This document shows, piece after piece, positions 56,289 through 64,000 of a DNA stretch of 64,000 bases. Position numbers and translations under genes: made by a program. Within the stretch, counting starts at the first letter, position 1; the number at the start of each line of letters is the position of its first letter. Source of the stretch: Rhizobium sp. RU20A (GTDB lineage: Bacteria; Pseudomonadota; Alphaproteobacteria; Rhizobiales; Rhizobiaceae); assembly GCF_900155885.1 (NCBI RefSeq), contig NZ_FTMB01000003.1, positions 62,001 to 126,000 on the forward strand, in the 5' to 3' direction. The notes below the pieces were generated by a model. The model was not told the DNA's origin. It searched no databases and worked only from the letters and a program-made list of their open reading frames with translations.

Positions 56289-56774
56289 CTATCCCCGCAG
56301 CGTGGCTGCCAGCGCCGCAAGCTGGTCCGTCGCCCGGCCCCAGCCCTCGTGAAAGCCCATCTCTTCGTGCGTCTTTCGATCTTCTTCGCTCCAGTGGCGG
56401 ACGCGGGCGGTGTAGCGCGTGCAGCCGGCCTCGTCGGCAAAGGTGATGATGCCGAGCATGAAGGCCTTTTTCGACGGGTTCCAGCCCGAGGTGAAGGCGT
56501 CGGTGAAGACGAGTTTTTCGTTTTCGACCACTTCGAGATAGACGCCCTCGCTCGGAAAGCGCTCGCCCTCGGGCGAGAGCATCACGACGCGGCTGTGGCC
56601 GCCGGCGCGCACATCAAGGTCCGCCTCGACAGTCTTCCACGGTTCGGGCGTGAACCAGCGGGTGAGCAAGGCCGGTTCCGTCCAGCAGCGATAGAGCGCG
56701 CTTCGCGTGACCGGGATCAGCCGTGTCAGGACCAGTTCGCGCGTGCCGGTCTCATCGTCCAGTCTCTCGGTCAT
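56289..56774 (-). CDS. SRPBCC / AHSA1 family protein
   Basis: A 161-residue START-like fold protein of the Activator of Hsp90 ATPase 1 type. It contains the pattern IPVTRSALYRCWTEPALLTRWFTPEPW and C-terminal MGFHEGWGRATDQLAALAAT, which are typical. Such proteins bind hydrophobic ligands; no specific function can be inferred. AGGAGG precedes the ATG, a near-perfect ribosome binding site, so it is probably well translated. In many bacteria an ArsR regulator accompanies this type of gene, but none is present here. Confidence 0.87.
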   Translation of the reverse strand: MTERLDDETGTRELVLTRLIPVTRSALYRCWTEPALLTRWFTPEPWKTVEADLDVRAGGHSRVVMLSPEGERFPSEGVYLEVVENEKLVFTDAFTSGWNPSKKAFMLGIITFADEAGCTRYTARVRHWSEEDRKTHEEMGFHEGWGRATDQLAALAATLRG

Positions 56775-57039
56775 GTCGCCTCCTGATTTCTGACGGGCGC
56801 TTTTCGTCCGTCCTTTCCTTGGCGCGCGACGGGTAGCGCTGCCTGACCTTCCCGCTGCGTCGCATTGCGAGAATGCCAAACGTCGGACGCGAAGCCAACC
56901 CTTGACGTCCCCGCAAAAGGCGAGCGGCGGATGCGGTCGCCGCCTGTTCCACCGGGAACAGCGCGGTGCGGTGGGGCATGCGATTGTCGGGTCACTGGAT
57001 GAGACGGGCTCATCCACACCAGATCAAAGGACCCCAGCC

Positions 57040-57216
57040 ATGCGCCGCATCGTTCTCTCCACCGTCCTCGCCGCTTTCGCCGCCCTCTCCTTTGCCGCCC
57101 CCTCGCAGGCCGGCTACTACAGCTACGACTATCAGCCGGTCTGCCACATCAAGAAGATCAAGACCTGGGACCACTACGGCAACCTCGTTATCAAGAAGAT
57201 CAAGGTCTGCAAGTAA
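57040..57216 (+). CDS. Small secreted cysteine-containing protein, function unknown
   Basis: A 58-residue protein. The first 24 residues form a clear signal peptide (MRRIVLSTVLAAFAALSFA, cleavage likely after PSQA). The mature part is only about 34 residues, starts with a Tyr-rich stretch (GYYSYDYQP) and has two cysteines bracketing repeated Lys-Ile-Lys motifs, so a single disulfide is possible. I have seen similar short exported proteins in rhizobial genomes without assigned function. A terminator follows, which supports a real monocistronic gene. Confidence 0.72.
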   Translation: MRRIVLSTVLAAFAALSFAAPSQAGYYSYDYQPVCHIKKIKTWDHYGNLVIKKIKVCK

Positions 57217-57230
57217 GCAGCGGCCAACGA

Positions 57231-57268
57231 AAAGAGCGCGGTAGGACGCCTGTCCACCCGCGCTCTTT
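57231..57268. terminator. Terminator hairpin between the small secreted protein gene and dnaA
   Basis: AAAGAGCGCGG (57231-57241) pairs with CCGCGCTCTTT (57258-57268) around a 16-nt loop. Short T runs occur on both strands (TTT on plus, TTTCGTT on minus), so it may stop both convergent genes. Confidence 0.65.
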
Positions 57269-57297
57269 ACCCGTTGAAGCAAAGGGCCGGACGCGGC

Positions 57298-58860
57298 CTA
57301 TTCGTTGATGAGGCGCTTCAGAAGTTCGATCTCGTGGCCGAGCTTGGTGTCGGCGGAAATCAGCTCCTCTATCTTGCGCACGGCGTGCAGCACGGTCGTG
57401 TGGTCGCGCCCGCCGAAACGGCGGCCGATCTCCGGGAAGGAGCGCGGCGTCAGGGTCTTCGACAGATACATGGCGATCTGGCGCGGCTTGACGATGACGC
57501 GCGTGCGGCGGTTCGACACCAGTTCCTGGCGCGAGACATTGTAGTGCTTGGCGACGACGCGCTGGATGTCCTCGATGCGCACGCGGCGCGGCTCGCCGGT
57601 GTTGACGAGGTGGCCGAGCAGTTCGTCAACCCGCTCCAGCGACAGCTGCGGCTCGAAGGAGCGGCGGAAAAGCATCTGGTTGAAGGCGCCTTCCAGCTCG
57701 CGGCCGCTGGCGGTCACCTGCCGGGCCACATGGCTGAGGATCTCGACGGGTATGTCGAGGCTCGCATCCTCCTGACGGGCAGCAGCAAGCCGTCGCTGCA
57801 GGATTTCGAGCCGCATCTCGTAATCGGGCCCTTCCAGTTCGATGGCAACGCCACCCTGCAGGCGCGAGCGCACGCGCGTGTCGAGGGATTCCAGTTCCCA
57901 AGGCGCACGGTCTGCGGCCACGACCACCTGGCGGGCGCTGTCGAGCAGCATGTTGAGGAGATGGCAGAATTCGTTCTGGATCGACTTGCCCTGCAGGAAC
58001 TGCATGTCGTCGATGATAAGAAGGTCGATGTTGCGCAGCGATTCCTTCAGCGACAGGGCGTCATTGTCGCGAATGGCGGTGGCAAAGCGCCACATGAAAT
58101 ACTCGGCCGTGAGATAGACGACGCGGGGCGCGCGCGGCGAGCGGATCGCCTCGGCGGCAATCGCCTGCAACAGATGCGTCTTGCCGAGGCCGACGCTCGA
58201 ATGCACGAAGAGCGGATTGAAACGCACGGCGCCGGCGCCGGCTTCCGCGATGGTGCGGGCAGCGGCAAGCGCCACGCGATTGGACGAGCCCTCGACGAAG
58301 CTGTCGAAGGTGTAGCGCGGGTCGAGCGGCGAGCCGAAGAGCGGCGCGGCCGGAGACTGCGGCTTTGCGGTGTTCGGAAGGCTGGCGGCAGCAACCGTGC
58401 CGACGGTCTGCGGCAGCGTGCGGCGGACGGGCTGCACGGCCGGCTCCTGGCCGGCGGAAACGGCGGCATCCTCGCGCTCTGGCACGCGGCCACGGGTCGC
58501 CGAACGCACCAGGATTTCGACCTTCAGCACTTCGGCATCTTCCTGCTGGAAAAGGCTGGTGATGAGGTCGAGATAGCGATTGTTGATCCAGGACTTCAGG
58601 AAGGTGGTCGGCACGGTCAGGCGCACGACGCTCTTGGAGACCGAATGCAGCTTCAGGCGCGCAAACCAGCTCGCATAGACATCGGGACCGACCTGGGCCT
58701 TGAGGCGGGCGCTGACACGCTCGAAGATCGCGTTGTGCGCAGCCATGCCATCAGTATCCTTTGCCAGTCCGTCACACCGCGTCTGTGACCGTTCATCCGC
58801 GCGGAAATGCGAGGCACCCTGTTTGGATGCTTCGTCCGCTGCCGCCATTGTCATTCGCAT
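57298..58860 (-). CDS. dnaA: Chromosomal replication initiator protein DnaA
   Basis: The AAA+ initiator of chromosome replication. Domain I covers about residues 40-115 ([20 protein letters not shown]). After a linker, the AAA+ domain starts near [12 protein letters not shown], with Walker A in [13 protein letters not shown] and Walker B in [12 protein letters not shown]. Domain IV ends the protein with the DNA-binding signature [18 protein letters not shown]. The ATG at 58860 is preferred because GGAAGG stands about 9 nt ahead, giving 520 residues; ATGs at 58854 and 58848 are alternatives. As in other Rhizobiales, dnaN and recF are not adjacent. Confidence 0.96.
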   Translation of the reverse strand: MRMTMAAADEASKQGASHFRADERSQTRCDGLAKDTDGMAAHNAIFERVSARLKAQVGPDVYASWFARLKLHSVSKSVVRLTVPTTFLKSWINNRYLDLITSLFQQEDAEVLKVEILVRSATRGRVPEREDAAVSAGQEPAVQPVRRTLPQTVGTVAAASLPNTAKPQSPAAPLFGSPLDPRYTFDSFVEGSSNRVALAAARTIAEAGAGAVRFNPLFVHSSVGLGKTHLLQAIAAEAIRSPRAPRVVYLTAEYFMWRFATAIRDNDALSLKESLRNIDLLIIDDMQFLQGKSIQNEFCHLLNMLLDSARQVVVAADRAPWELESLDTRVRSRLQGGVAIELEGPDYEMRLEILQRRLAAARQEDASLDIPVEILSHVARQVTASGRELEGAFNQMLFRRSFEPQLSLERVDELLGHLVNTGEPRRVRIEDIQRVVAKHYNVSRQELVSNRRTRVIVKPRQIAMYLSKTLTPRSFPEIGRRFGGRDHTTVLHAVRKIEELISADTKLGHEIELLKRLINE

Positions 58861-59566
58861 CTTGCCGCCTTCCAAGTCTGTCGCAGAAGCGGGGTACCGC
58901 TCCTGTTGTCCGCCCGCAGCAAACGGCCCATGCGGTTCATCCGTATGGTGGCGCCGTCGCCCTGTCTTCAGAGATCGCCATGCCGCCCGCTGGGCGACGA
59001 AGCGCAATCTCACCTTTGTCCGGAAAAGCGCTGTCACCGAAAGCCAAACAGGCCATCGTCTCCACCGTTCCGGTCTTGATCGTCCCAGCCCCTCATCTGC
59101 TGGTCCGTCCTGGTGCGCACCGGCCGCGGCATCCTCATCCCGCCCGCGGCTTGCCAGATACGCCCGGGACATTCAGCCACTCCAGCCAACGCCCCTTCGC
59201 CTATCAGGCCCTATTGCTCCTTTGTCATCCGAACCATCCAACGCAGAACCACATGCCTATACTCACGACGCCGACATCTCCAACGCAATCGCCATCGTCA
59301 TGCCAGCCTGTCCCAGAGGCCGGCATTTTGAAAAAAGAGATGCGTTCCGACGCCATATCCGGCGCAGGGGCACACATCCCGCAATTGTCGGTGGAACGGT
59401 GGGTCACCACTCCGAACAGGAAGCAACCGGTCCAAACGATCCCGTCGAGTGCCTTTCGCAAGGCGCTCTTAAAGCCGCGCTCCGTCGTTCCTGATGGAGG
59501 CATTTAGGCAGGACTGCCGGGCAAGATCAATTAGGATTTTTACCATGGGGGAGAGGTGGAGGCGTT
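58861..59566. other. Long non-coding region upstream of dnaA
   Basis: About 700 bp with no credible gene on either strand; the open frames present have poor composition and no ribosome binding sites. Part of it, around 59100-59300, is strongly C-rich on plus and hence G-rich in a dnaA transcript. If the dnaA promoter lies near the GANTC cluster, this would be a very long 5' leader. No consensus DnaA box was seen. Confidence 0.5.
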
Positions 59567-59843
59567 GACTCTTGCCGCGGTTTTCGACCCATGCGCAGGC
59601 CAAAAATGAGAATCGCAGGAGAATCAAAGGCTTTGTTTTTTGGCTTTTCCGTGCCGGGCCGGAGTCGCAGAAAAATAAAAAATCGCTTGACTCGAATGGG
59701 TAGCCGGCTGCCGTCCCACTGATAAGGCTAAAGAAGCAGAACCTTGCGCAAGCTATTGAAACTTATTGATATTTCATGTCATTCCGCTGACATGTGAAAT
59801 GACTTTGATAAACGACATTCACAGGATTCCAAAAGCATGAATC
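59567..59843. promoter_or_regulatory. Cluster of seven GANTC (CcrM methylation) sites upstream of dnaA
   Basis: GANTC occurs at 59567, 59610, 59621, 59662, 59689, 59825 and 59839 (first base). About one site would be expected in 277 bp by chance. CcrM methylation of GANTC controls dnaA transcription in Caulobacter, so a cell-cycle promoter region is likely here. The last two sites abut the rpsT terminator. Confidence 0.6.
59771..59800. repeat. Imperfect inverted repeat in the dnaA-rpsT region
   Basis: ATTTCATGTCA (59771-59781) is mirrored by TGACATGTGAAAT (59788-59800) with a 2-bp insertion, around TTCCGC. It could be a protein-binding site or hairpin near a dnaA promoter. Confidence 0.45.
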
Positions 59844-59845
59844 CG

Positions 59846-59873
59846 AAAAGCCCGGCACGGCGGCCGGGCTTTT
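59846..59873 (-). terminator. Rho-independent terminator of rpsT
   Basis: On the minus strand AAAAGCCCGGC pairs with GCCGGGCTTTT around a 6-nt loop, 23 bp after the rpsT stop. The symmetric A/T ends would also work on the plus strand. Confidence 0.85.
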
Positions 59874-59895
59874 CAAGAGCACAAAATAGAATGTA

Positions 59896-60162
59896 TCAGG
59901 CCGACAGGGCCTTCACGCGGCTCGCCAGACGCGAGACCTTGCGGGAAGCCGTGTTGGAGTGCATCACGCCCTTGCTGGCGGCGCGTGCGAGTTCCGGCTG
60001 GGCTGCCTTCAGGGCAGCGGCAGCAGCGGCTGCATCACCCGATGCAATCGCTTCCTCGACCTTGCGGACGTAGGTGCGAACACGCGAACGACGAGCCTTG
60101 TTCACTTCAGTGCGGCGAGCGATCTTGCGGGTCGCCTTCTTCGCCGAGGACGTATTGGCCAT
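59896..60162 (-). CDS. rpsT: 30S ribosomal protein S20 (bS20)
   Basis: An 88-residue primary 16S rRNA-binding protein, Ala/Lys/Arg-rich and helical. The N-terminus [20 protein letters not shown] and C-terminal [20 protein letters not shown] are characteristic. GAGAGG precedes the ATG. The dnaA-rpsT neighbourhood is conserved in Rhizobiales. Confidence 0.97.
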   Translation of the reverse strand: MANTSSAKKATRKIARRTEVNKARRSRVRTYVRKVEEAIASGDAAAAAAALKAAQPELARAASKGVMHSNTASRKVSRLASRVKALSA

Positions 60163-60313
60163 AGATGCCTCTCTTCGAAATCTGACACGAACTCCACCTT
60201 CGCGGCGTGGGTCACGGCGACCTGTCACATCCAAGCAATTCGGGAGCTTGACCGGAACCCCCGAACGGGCGTTCCAAACTGAGGGCGGCGTATACCGGCA
60301 AAAGACCGGCCCG

Positions 60314-61273
60314 TCAACGCGCTATTTTCAGATTCCGTTTGCCGACGACCTTGCCGGCCAAGCGGTGCGGCGCCTTTTGCGGCAGCTGGCAGACCGGGCA
60401 GTGAAAGGTGGAGCGCCCGGCCTGCACGCTGCGCGCCACCACGCCCACACAGGCCGGACGGCGGCAAGGCTCGCCCTCGCGGTCATAGACGGAAAAGGCG
60501 TGCTGGAAATAGCCGAGCGAGCCGTCCGTGCGGATGTGGTCGCGCAGCGAGGAGCCACCCGCCTCGATCGCCTCGGCGATGACGGCGCGGACATTGTCAA
60601 CGAGCGCCAGCAGCTGAGGGCGGGGACGGCCCTTGCCGTCGACCAGCGTGCCCGCCGCCTGTTCCGGCGCAAGCCCGGTGCGCCACAGCGCTTCGCAGAC
60701 ATAGATGTTGCCGAGACCGGCGATGACCTTCTGGTCGAGCAGTGCGGTCTTCAGCGGCTGCGCCTTGCCGGCAAAGCGGGTGGCGAGGTAGGCCGCATCC
60801 AGCCAGTTGCCGGTCGGCTCCGGGCCGAGATCGCGCAGATAGGCGTTCTCCTCGCGCCCGCCGGCGGCGATGAGGTCCATGAAGCCGAAGCGGCGGGGAT
60901 CGTTGTAGACGACGCGGGCGTGCCGGCCCTCGCGCTCCAGATGGAAAACCACGTGGTCGTGGCGCGCATCCTTGGAGCGCGCCATATGGAAGACACCCGG
61001 CGTTTCGCCGCCTTCGCCCTCCTCCTCGATGCGGAAGGAGCCGGACATGCCGAGGTGGGCAAGGAGCGCGGCCCCGCCCTCCAGCTCGATCAGCAGATAC
61101 TTGGCGCGCCGGGAGAGGGCCAGGATCCGCCGGCCGTCCGCGGCCTGCGTGAGGCCGGCCGGAAAGGGAAAGCGCAGGTCCGGCCGGCGAAGCTCCAGCC
61201 TCTCGATGGTCGCACCCTCCATGACGGGGGCAAGGCCGCGCCGGACGGTTTCGACTTCGGGCAGTTCAGGCAT
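60314..61273 (-). CDS. mutM: Formamidopyrimidine-DNA glycosylase
   Basis: Removes 8-oxoguanine and formamidopyrimidines by a bifunctional glycosylase/lyase reaction. The mature N-terminus [13 protein letters not shown] gives the catalytic Pro2 and Glu3, which fixes the start at 61273 rather than two codons earlier. The C-terminal zinc finger is visible as CRRPAC and CPVC. The protein has 319 residues, longer than the usual 270-295, because of insertions and a basic tail of about 20 residues after the zinc finger. It is divergent from ubiE. Confidence 0.95.
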   Translation of the reverse strand: MPELPEVETVRRGLAPVMEGATIERLELRRPDLRFPFPAGLTQAADGRRILALSRRAKYLLIELEGGAALLAHLGMSGSFRIEEEGEGGETPGVFHMARSKDARHDHVVFHLEREGRHARVVYNDPRRFGFMDLIAAGGREENAYLRDLGPEPTGNWLDAAYLATRFAGKAQPLKTALLDQKVIAGLGNIYVCEALWRTGLAPEQAAGTLVDGKGRPRPQLLALVDNVRAVIAEAIEAGGSSLRDHIRTDGSLGYFQHAFSVYDREGEPCRRPACVGVVARSVQAGRSTFHCPVCQLPQKAPHRLAGKVVGKRNLKIAR

Positions 61274-61453
61274 TTTCATCCTTTCCGCCTGCCGGCCGCT
61301 TCGGAAGCGTTTGCCTCGGCACGCGTTTCACCTATATCGGGCCCTGACATCGGGCGGGTATGCCGCAGGCGGCCCTCTTCGCTTCAGATAGCGTGTGGTG
61401 GGACAATTCGCTATGGTCGCGCCGATTTTGCGGAACGGGTTTGGAGAAGACGG

Positions 61454-62230
61454 ATGACGAATGCGCGCACCTCTGCGGACGGCGGGATGGAAACCTCCTA
61501 TGGCTTCCGCAATGTCGGCAAGGGCGAAAAGCAGGCCCTCGTCAACGATGTCTTCCACAAGGTGGCCAAGCGCTACGACATCATGAACGACGTGATGTCG
61601 GCCGGCCTGCACCGCGCCTGGAAGGATGCGATGGTGGCCGCCCTCAATCCACGCTCCAGCACCGGGTTCAAAGTGCTGGACGTTGCGGGCGGCACCGGCG
61701 ACATCGCGTTTCGCATCGTGGAGGCCTCAGGCCGCACCGCGCAGGCGACCGTGCTCGACATCAACGGTTCCATGCTGGCCGTCGGCGCCGAGCGGGCCGA
61801 GAAGAAGGGGCTTTCCGGCAACCTCACCTTCGTCGAGGCCAATGCCGAGGACCTGCCCTTCGAGGATGCCTCTTTCGACGCCTACACGATCGCGTTCGGT
61901 ATCCGCAATGTGCCGCGCATCGAGGTGGCGCTGTCGGAGGCCTTTCGCGTGCTGAAGCGTGGCGGGCGGCTGCTGGTACTGGAATTCTCCGAAGTCGAGC
62001 TGCCGCTGCTCGACCGCTTCTATGACGCATGGTCGTTCAATGCGATCCCGCAATTCGGCAAGATGATCACCGGCGAGGCCGAGCCCTATCAGTATCTGGT
62101 GGAATCCATCCGCAAGTTCCCCAACCAGGAGAATTTTGCCGCGATGATCCGCACCGCCGGCTTCTCGCGCGTCGGCTACACCAATTACACGGGCGGCATC
62201 GCCGCGCTGCACTCTGGCTGGAAGCTCTAA
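61454..62230 (+). CDS. ubiE: Ubiquinone/menaquinone C-methyltransferase UbiE
   Basis: A SAM-dependent C-methyltransferase of ubiquinone synthesis. The 258-residue protein has the family signature [17 protein letters not shown], the SAM site [15 protein letters not shown] and [20 protein letters not shown]. The start [11 protein letters not shown] is chosen; GGAG is 9 nt upstream. The ubiB gene begins 4 bp after its stop. Confidence 0.96.
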   Translation: MTNARTSADGGMETSYGFRNVGKGEKQALVNDVFHKVAKRYDIMNDVMSAGLHRAWKDAMVAALNPRSSTGFKVLDVAGGTGDIAFRIVEASGRTAQATVLDINGSMLAVGAERAEKKGLSGNLTFVEANAEDLPFEDASFDAYTIAFGIRNVPRIEVALSEAFRVLKRGGRLLVLEFSEVELPLLDRFYDAWSFNAIPQFGKMITGEAEPYQYLVESIRKFPNQENFAAMIRTAGFSRVGYTNYTGGIAALHSGWKL

Positions 62231-62234
62231 GCCG

Positions 62235-63809
62235 ATGAGCACGCCGGGAGCTTACTACCGCCTTGCCCGCATCGGCTATGTGCTGATCCGCGCCGGTGTC
62301 TTCTCCGCCATCCCGCCGGAAAACCTGCCGCCGGCGCTTCGCGTCGTGCAGTCCGTCGCCGGCCTCTTCGAGCGGCGCGTCCGGTCCGGCGAGGATCGGC
62401 GCGAGCGCGTGGCAAGGGCCATCGAACGTCTCGGCCCCTCCTACGTCAAGATGGGCCAGTTCCTCTCGACCCGTCCCGACGTGGTCGGCGCACAGTTCGC
62501 CACCGACCTTGCGCTCCTGCAGGACCGTATGGCGACCTTCCCGCAGGCCGAGGCCGAGGCGATCATCGCCGGCTCGCTGGGGCGCAGCATTGCCGATCTC
62601 TACGCCCGCTTCGATGCGCCGATCGCCGCGGCCTCGATCGCCCAGGTTCACCCCGCCGAAGTCGCCGACGGCAGCCAGCGACGCAAGGTGGCGGTGAAGG
62701 TCGTGCGCCCGGGCGTACGCCAGCGCTTCGCGCAGGATCTGGAGGCCATGTATCTGGTCGCCCGTTTGCAGGAGCGCTACGTGCGCAATGCGCGGCGCCT
62801 GCGCCCCGTCGAGGTCACCCGGACGCTCGAGCAGACCACCCGCATCGAGATGGACCTGCGCCTCGAAGCGGCCGCGCTGTCCGAAATCGCCGAGAATACC
62901 GCCCACGACCAGGGCTTCCGCGTGCCCAAGGTGGACTGGGAGCGCACGGGCCGCGATGTCGTCACCATGGAATGGATCGACGGCACGCGCATGTCGGATC
63001 TCGACGCCCTGCGCCGAGCCGGTCATGACCTCAACCGTCTCGCCGATACGCTGATCCAGTCCTTCCTGCGTCACACGCTGCGCGACGGATTCTTTCATGC
63101 CGACATGCACCAGGGCAACCTGATGGTGGATGCGGCCGGCACGATCGTGGCCGTCGATTTCGGAATTGTCGGACGGCTCGGCAAGAAGGAACGCCGGTTC
63201 CTCGCCGAAATCCTCTATGGCTTCATCCAGCGCGACTATGCGCGCGTCGCGGCCGTGCATTTCGAGGCCGGCTATGTGCCCGGCCATCACGATGTGGCGA
63301 GCTTCGCCCAGGCAATCCGCGCCATCGGCGAGCCGATCCACGGCCAACCGGCCGAGACCATCTCCATGGCGCGGCTTTTGACTTTGCTCTTCGAGATCAC
63401 CGAGCTTTTCGACATGCAGACGCAGCCGCAGCTCGTCATGCTGCAGAAGACTATGGTGGTGGTGGAAGGCGTGGCGCGCACGCTTAATCCGCGCTTCAAT
63501 ATGTGGAAGGCGGCCGAACCCGTCGTCTCCGACTGGATCCGCGACAATCTCGGACCGAAGCGCATTCTCGTCGATATGCGCGAAGGCCTGTCGGCGGCCG
63601 TGCGGCTCGCCGAGGCAGCGCCGGAGATCGCGGCCAAGACCGAACAGTTCAGCCGCGACCTGACCTCCATGGCCGAGCATGGCCTGCGCTTCGACATCGC
63701 CACGGCAGAAGCGATCGGCGAGGCGGAGGCGCGCCACAGCCGTTCCGGACGCATCGCGCTCTGGGTCATCGCCATCGCCGCGGTCGTGATTGCCTGGCAC
63801 GTCGCCTGA
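62235..63809 (+). CDS. ubiB: Ubiquinone biosynthesis kinase-like protein UbiB
   Basis: An atypical kinase/ATPase of the ABC1/ADCK group that supports coenzyme Q synthesis. The 524-residue protein shows the family KxGQ motif in SYVKMGQFLSTRPDVV, an Ala-rich loop (AAASIAQVHPAEV) in place of a Gly-rich loop, the catalytic-loop HADMHQGNLMVD and the VDFGIVGRL metal motif. It ends in a C-terminal membrane segment (IALWVIAIAAVVIAWHVA). It is 4 bp behind ubiE and surely co-transcribed. Confidence 0.95.
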   Translation: MSTPGAYYRLARIGYVLIRAGVFSAIPPENLPPALRVVQSVAGLFERRVRSGEDRRERVARAIERLGPSYVKMGQFLSTRPDVVGAQFATDLALLQDRMATFPQAEAEAIIAGSLGRSIADLYARFDAPIAAASIAQVHPAEVADGSQRRKVAVKVVRPGVRQRFAQDLEAMYLVARLQERYVRNARRLRPVEVTRTLEQTTRIEMDLRLEAAALSEIAENTAHDQGFRVPKVDWERTGRDVVTMEWIDGTRMSDLDALRRAGHDLNRLADTLIQSFLRHTLRDGFFHADMHQGNLMVDAAGTIVAVDFGIVGRLGKKERRFLAEILYGFIQRDYARVAAVHFEAGYVPGHHDVASFAQAIRAIGEPIHGQPAETISMARLLTLLFEITELFDMQTQPQLVMLQKTMVVVEGVARTLNPRFNMWKAAEPVVSDWIRDNLGPKRILVDMREGLSAAVRLAEAAPEIAAKTEQFSRDLTSMAEHGLRFDIATAEAIGEAEARHSRSGRIALWVIAIAAVVIAWHVA

Positions 63810-63943
63810 GCCTCGTCTGGCCCCCTTTCCCGGGGCTGAACTGCCTGTACCGCAGGGAACTGCAAGGCCCATTCCGAAGGGTTATTGTCTGATGAGGGTG
63901 GGATGGTCCTGCCCGAGATTCACGCATTCAGGGAGTTGGTTCC

Positions 63944-64000
63944 ATGCGCAAGATCATGATTGCAGGCCTCGTCGCACTCGGGGCAATCGTCTCCTCGGCC
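63944..64000 (+). CDS. Start of an exported protein gene, cut by the window end
   Basis: Nineteen codons are visible: MRKIMIAGLVALGAIVSSA, a typical signal peptide beginning. GGGAG lies 8 nt before the ATG. In some rhizobia coaBC follows ubiB; this N-terminus does not fit coaBC, so a small secreted protein is more likely. The product cannot be named. Confidence 0.55.
   Translation, partial: MRKIMIAGLVALGAIVSSA

Noticed and set aside
59225-59503. 92-codon minus-strand frame in the dnaA upstream region
   Set aside because: Odd composition, no SD, no family resemblance, and it lies in strand-skewed non-coding DNA.
57298-60162. Chromosomal origin of replication next to dnaA
   Set aside because: No DnaA-box cluster, AT-rich unwinding region, hemE, dnaN or parAB is present; in Rhizobiales oriC is usually away from dnaA.

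Overview
The window is chromosomal DNA of a high-GC alphaproteobacterium, almost certainly Rhizobiales and most likely family Rhizobiaceae (Rhizobium, Sinorhizobium, Shinella, Agrobacterium or relatives). This rests on the gene complement: a PraR-type regulator, an OlsB ornithine-lipid acyltransferase, a Mur-type Fur protein without a C-terminal CxxC pair, a malic enzyme fused to a phosphotransacetylase-like domain, DUF1150 behind a small heat-shock gene, and dnaA beside rpsT rather than beside dnaN. Nearly all genes are core housekeeping genes. I see no phage, transposon, integron or CRISPR array.

Layout. 1-11.8 kb is the most accessory part: two chemotaxis receptors ending in a CheR-docking-like xWxxF tail, a sensor kinase, tRNA-Arg(ACG), a divergent TetR regulator/flavin oxidoreductase pair, a nucleoside hydrolase, and a small heat-shock gene (with a DUF1150 gene) behind a candidate RpoH promoter and ROSE-like RNA thermometer. 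11.8-23.3 kb is a long leftward block: tsaB-rimI-mur-plsC-miaB-phoH-ybeY-corC-lnt, then praR, metK and trmB. 23.5-35.1 kb holds leftward nifU-like, usp, trpS, murJ, glnD and mutS, interrupted by a rightward coiled-coil gene. 35.2-45.9 kb has tme (malic enzyme, +), a strong candidate small RNA (-), olsB, a hybrid kinase, and a leftward run sppA-ihfB-lapA-like-methyltransferase-spoU-lspA.

46-51.4 kb is the conserved rightward block lptC-lptA-lptB-rpoN-hpf-ptsN, joining LPS export to nitrogen/PTS regulation. 51.4-54.2 kb carries heat-shock genes grpE and hrcA (-) and rph (+). 54.4-56.2 kb has rdgB-hemW. 56.3-60.2 kb has an SRPBCC protein, a tiny secreted protein, dnaA with an unusually long upstream region, and rpsT. 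60.3-64 kb has mutM (-) and ubiE-ubiB (+), ending in a truncated exported-protein gene.

The most interesting signals are non-coding: (1) a sigma70-type promoter, a UCCUCCC-loop hairpin and a strong terminator defining a roughly 150-nt small RNA between tme and olsB; (2) a heat-shock leader whose last hairpin reproduces ROSE features, including a G-G mismatch over the Shine-Dalgarno; (3) a duplicated element upstream of rpoN, each copy carrying a -24/-12-like sigma54 motif pointing away from rpoN; (4) seven GANTC (CcrM) sites in 277 bp upstream of dnaA; (5) two copies of a structured intergenic palindrome with compensatory changes. All were read by eye, without database or folding software.
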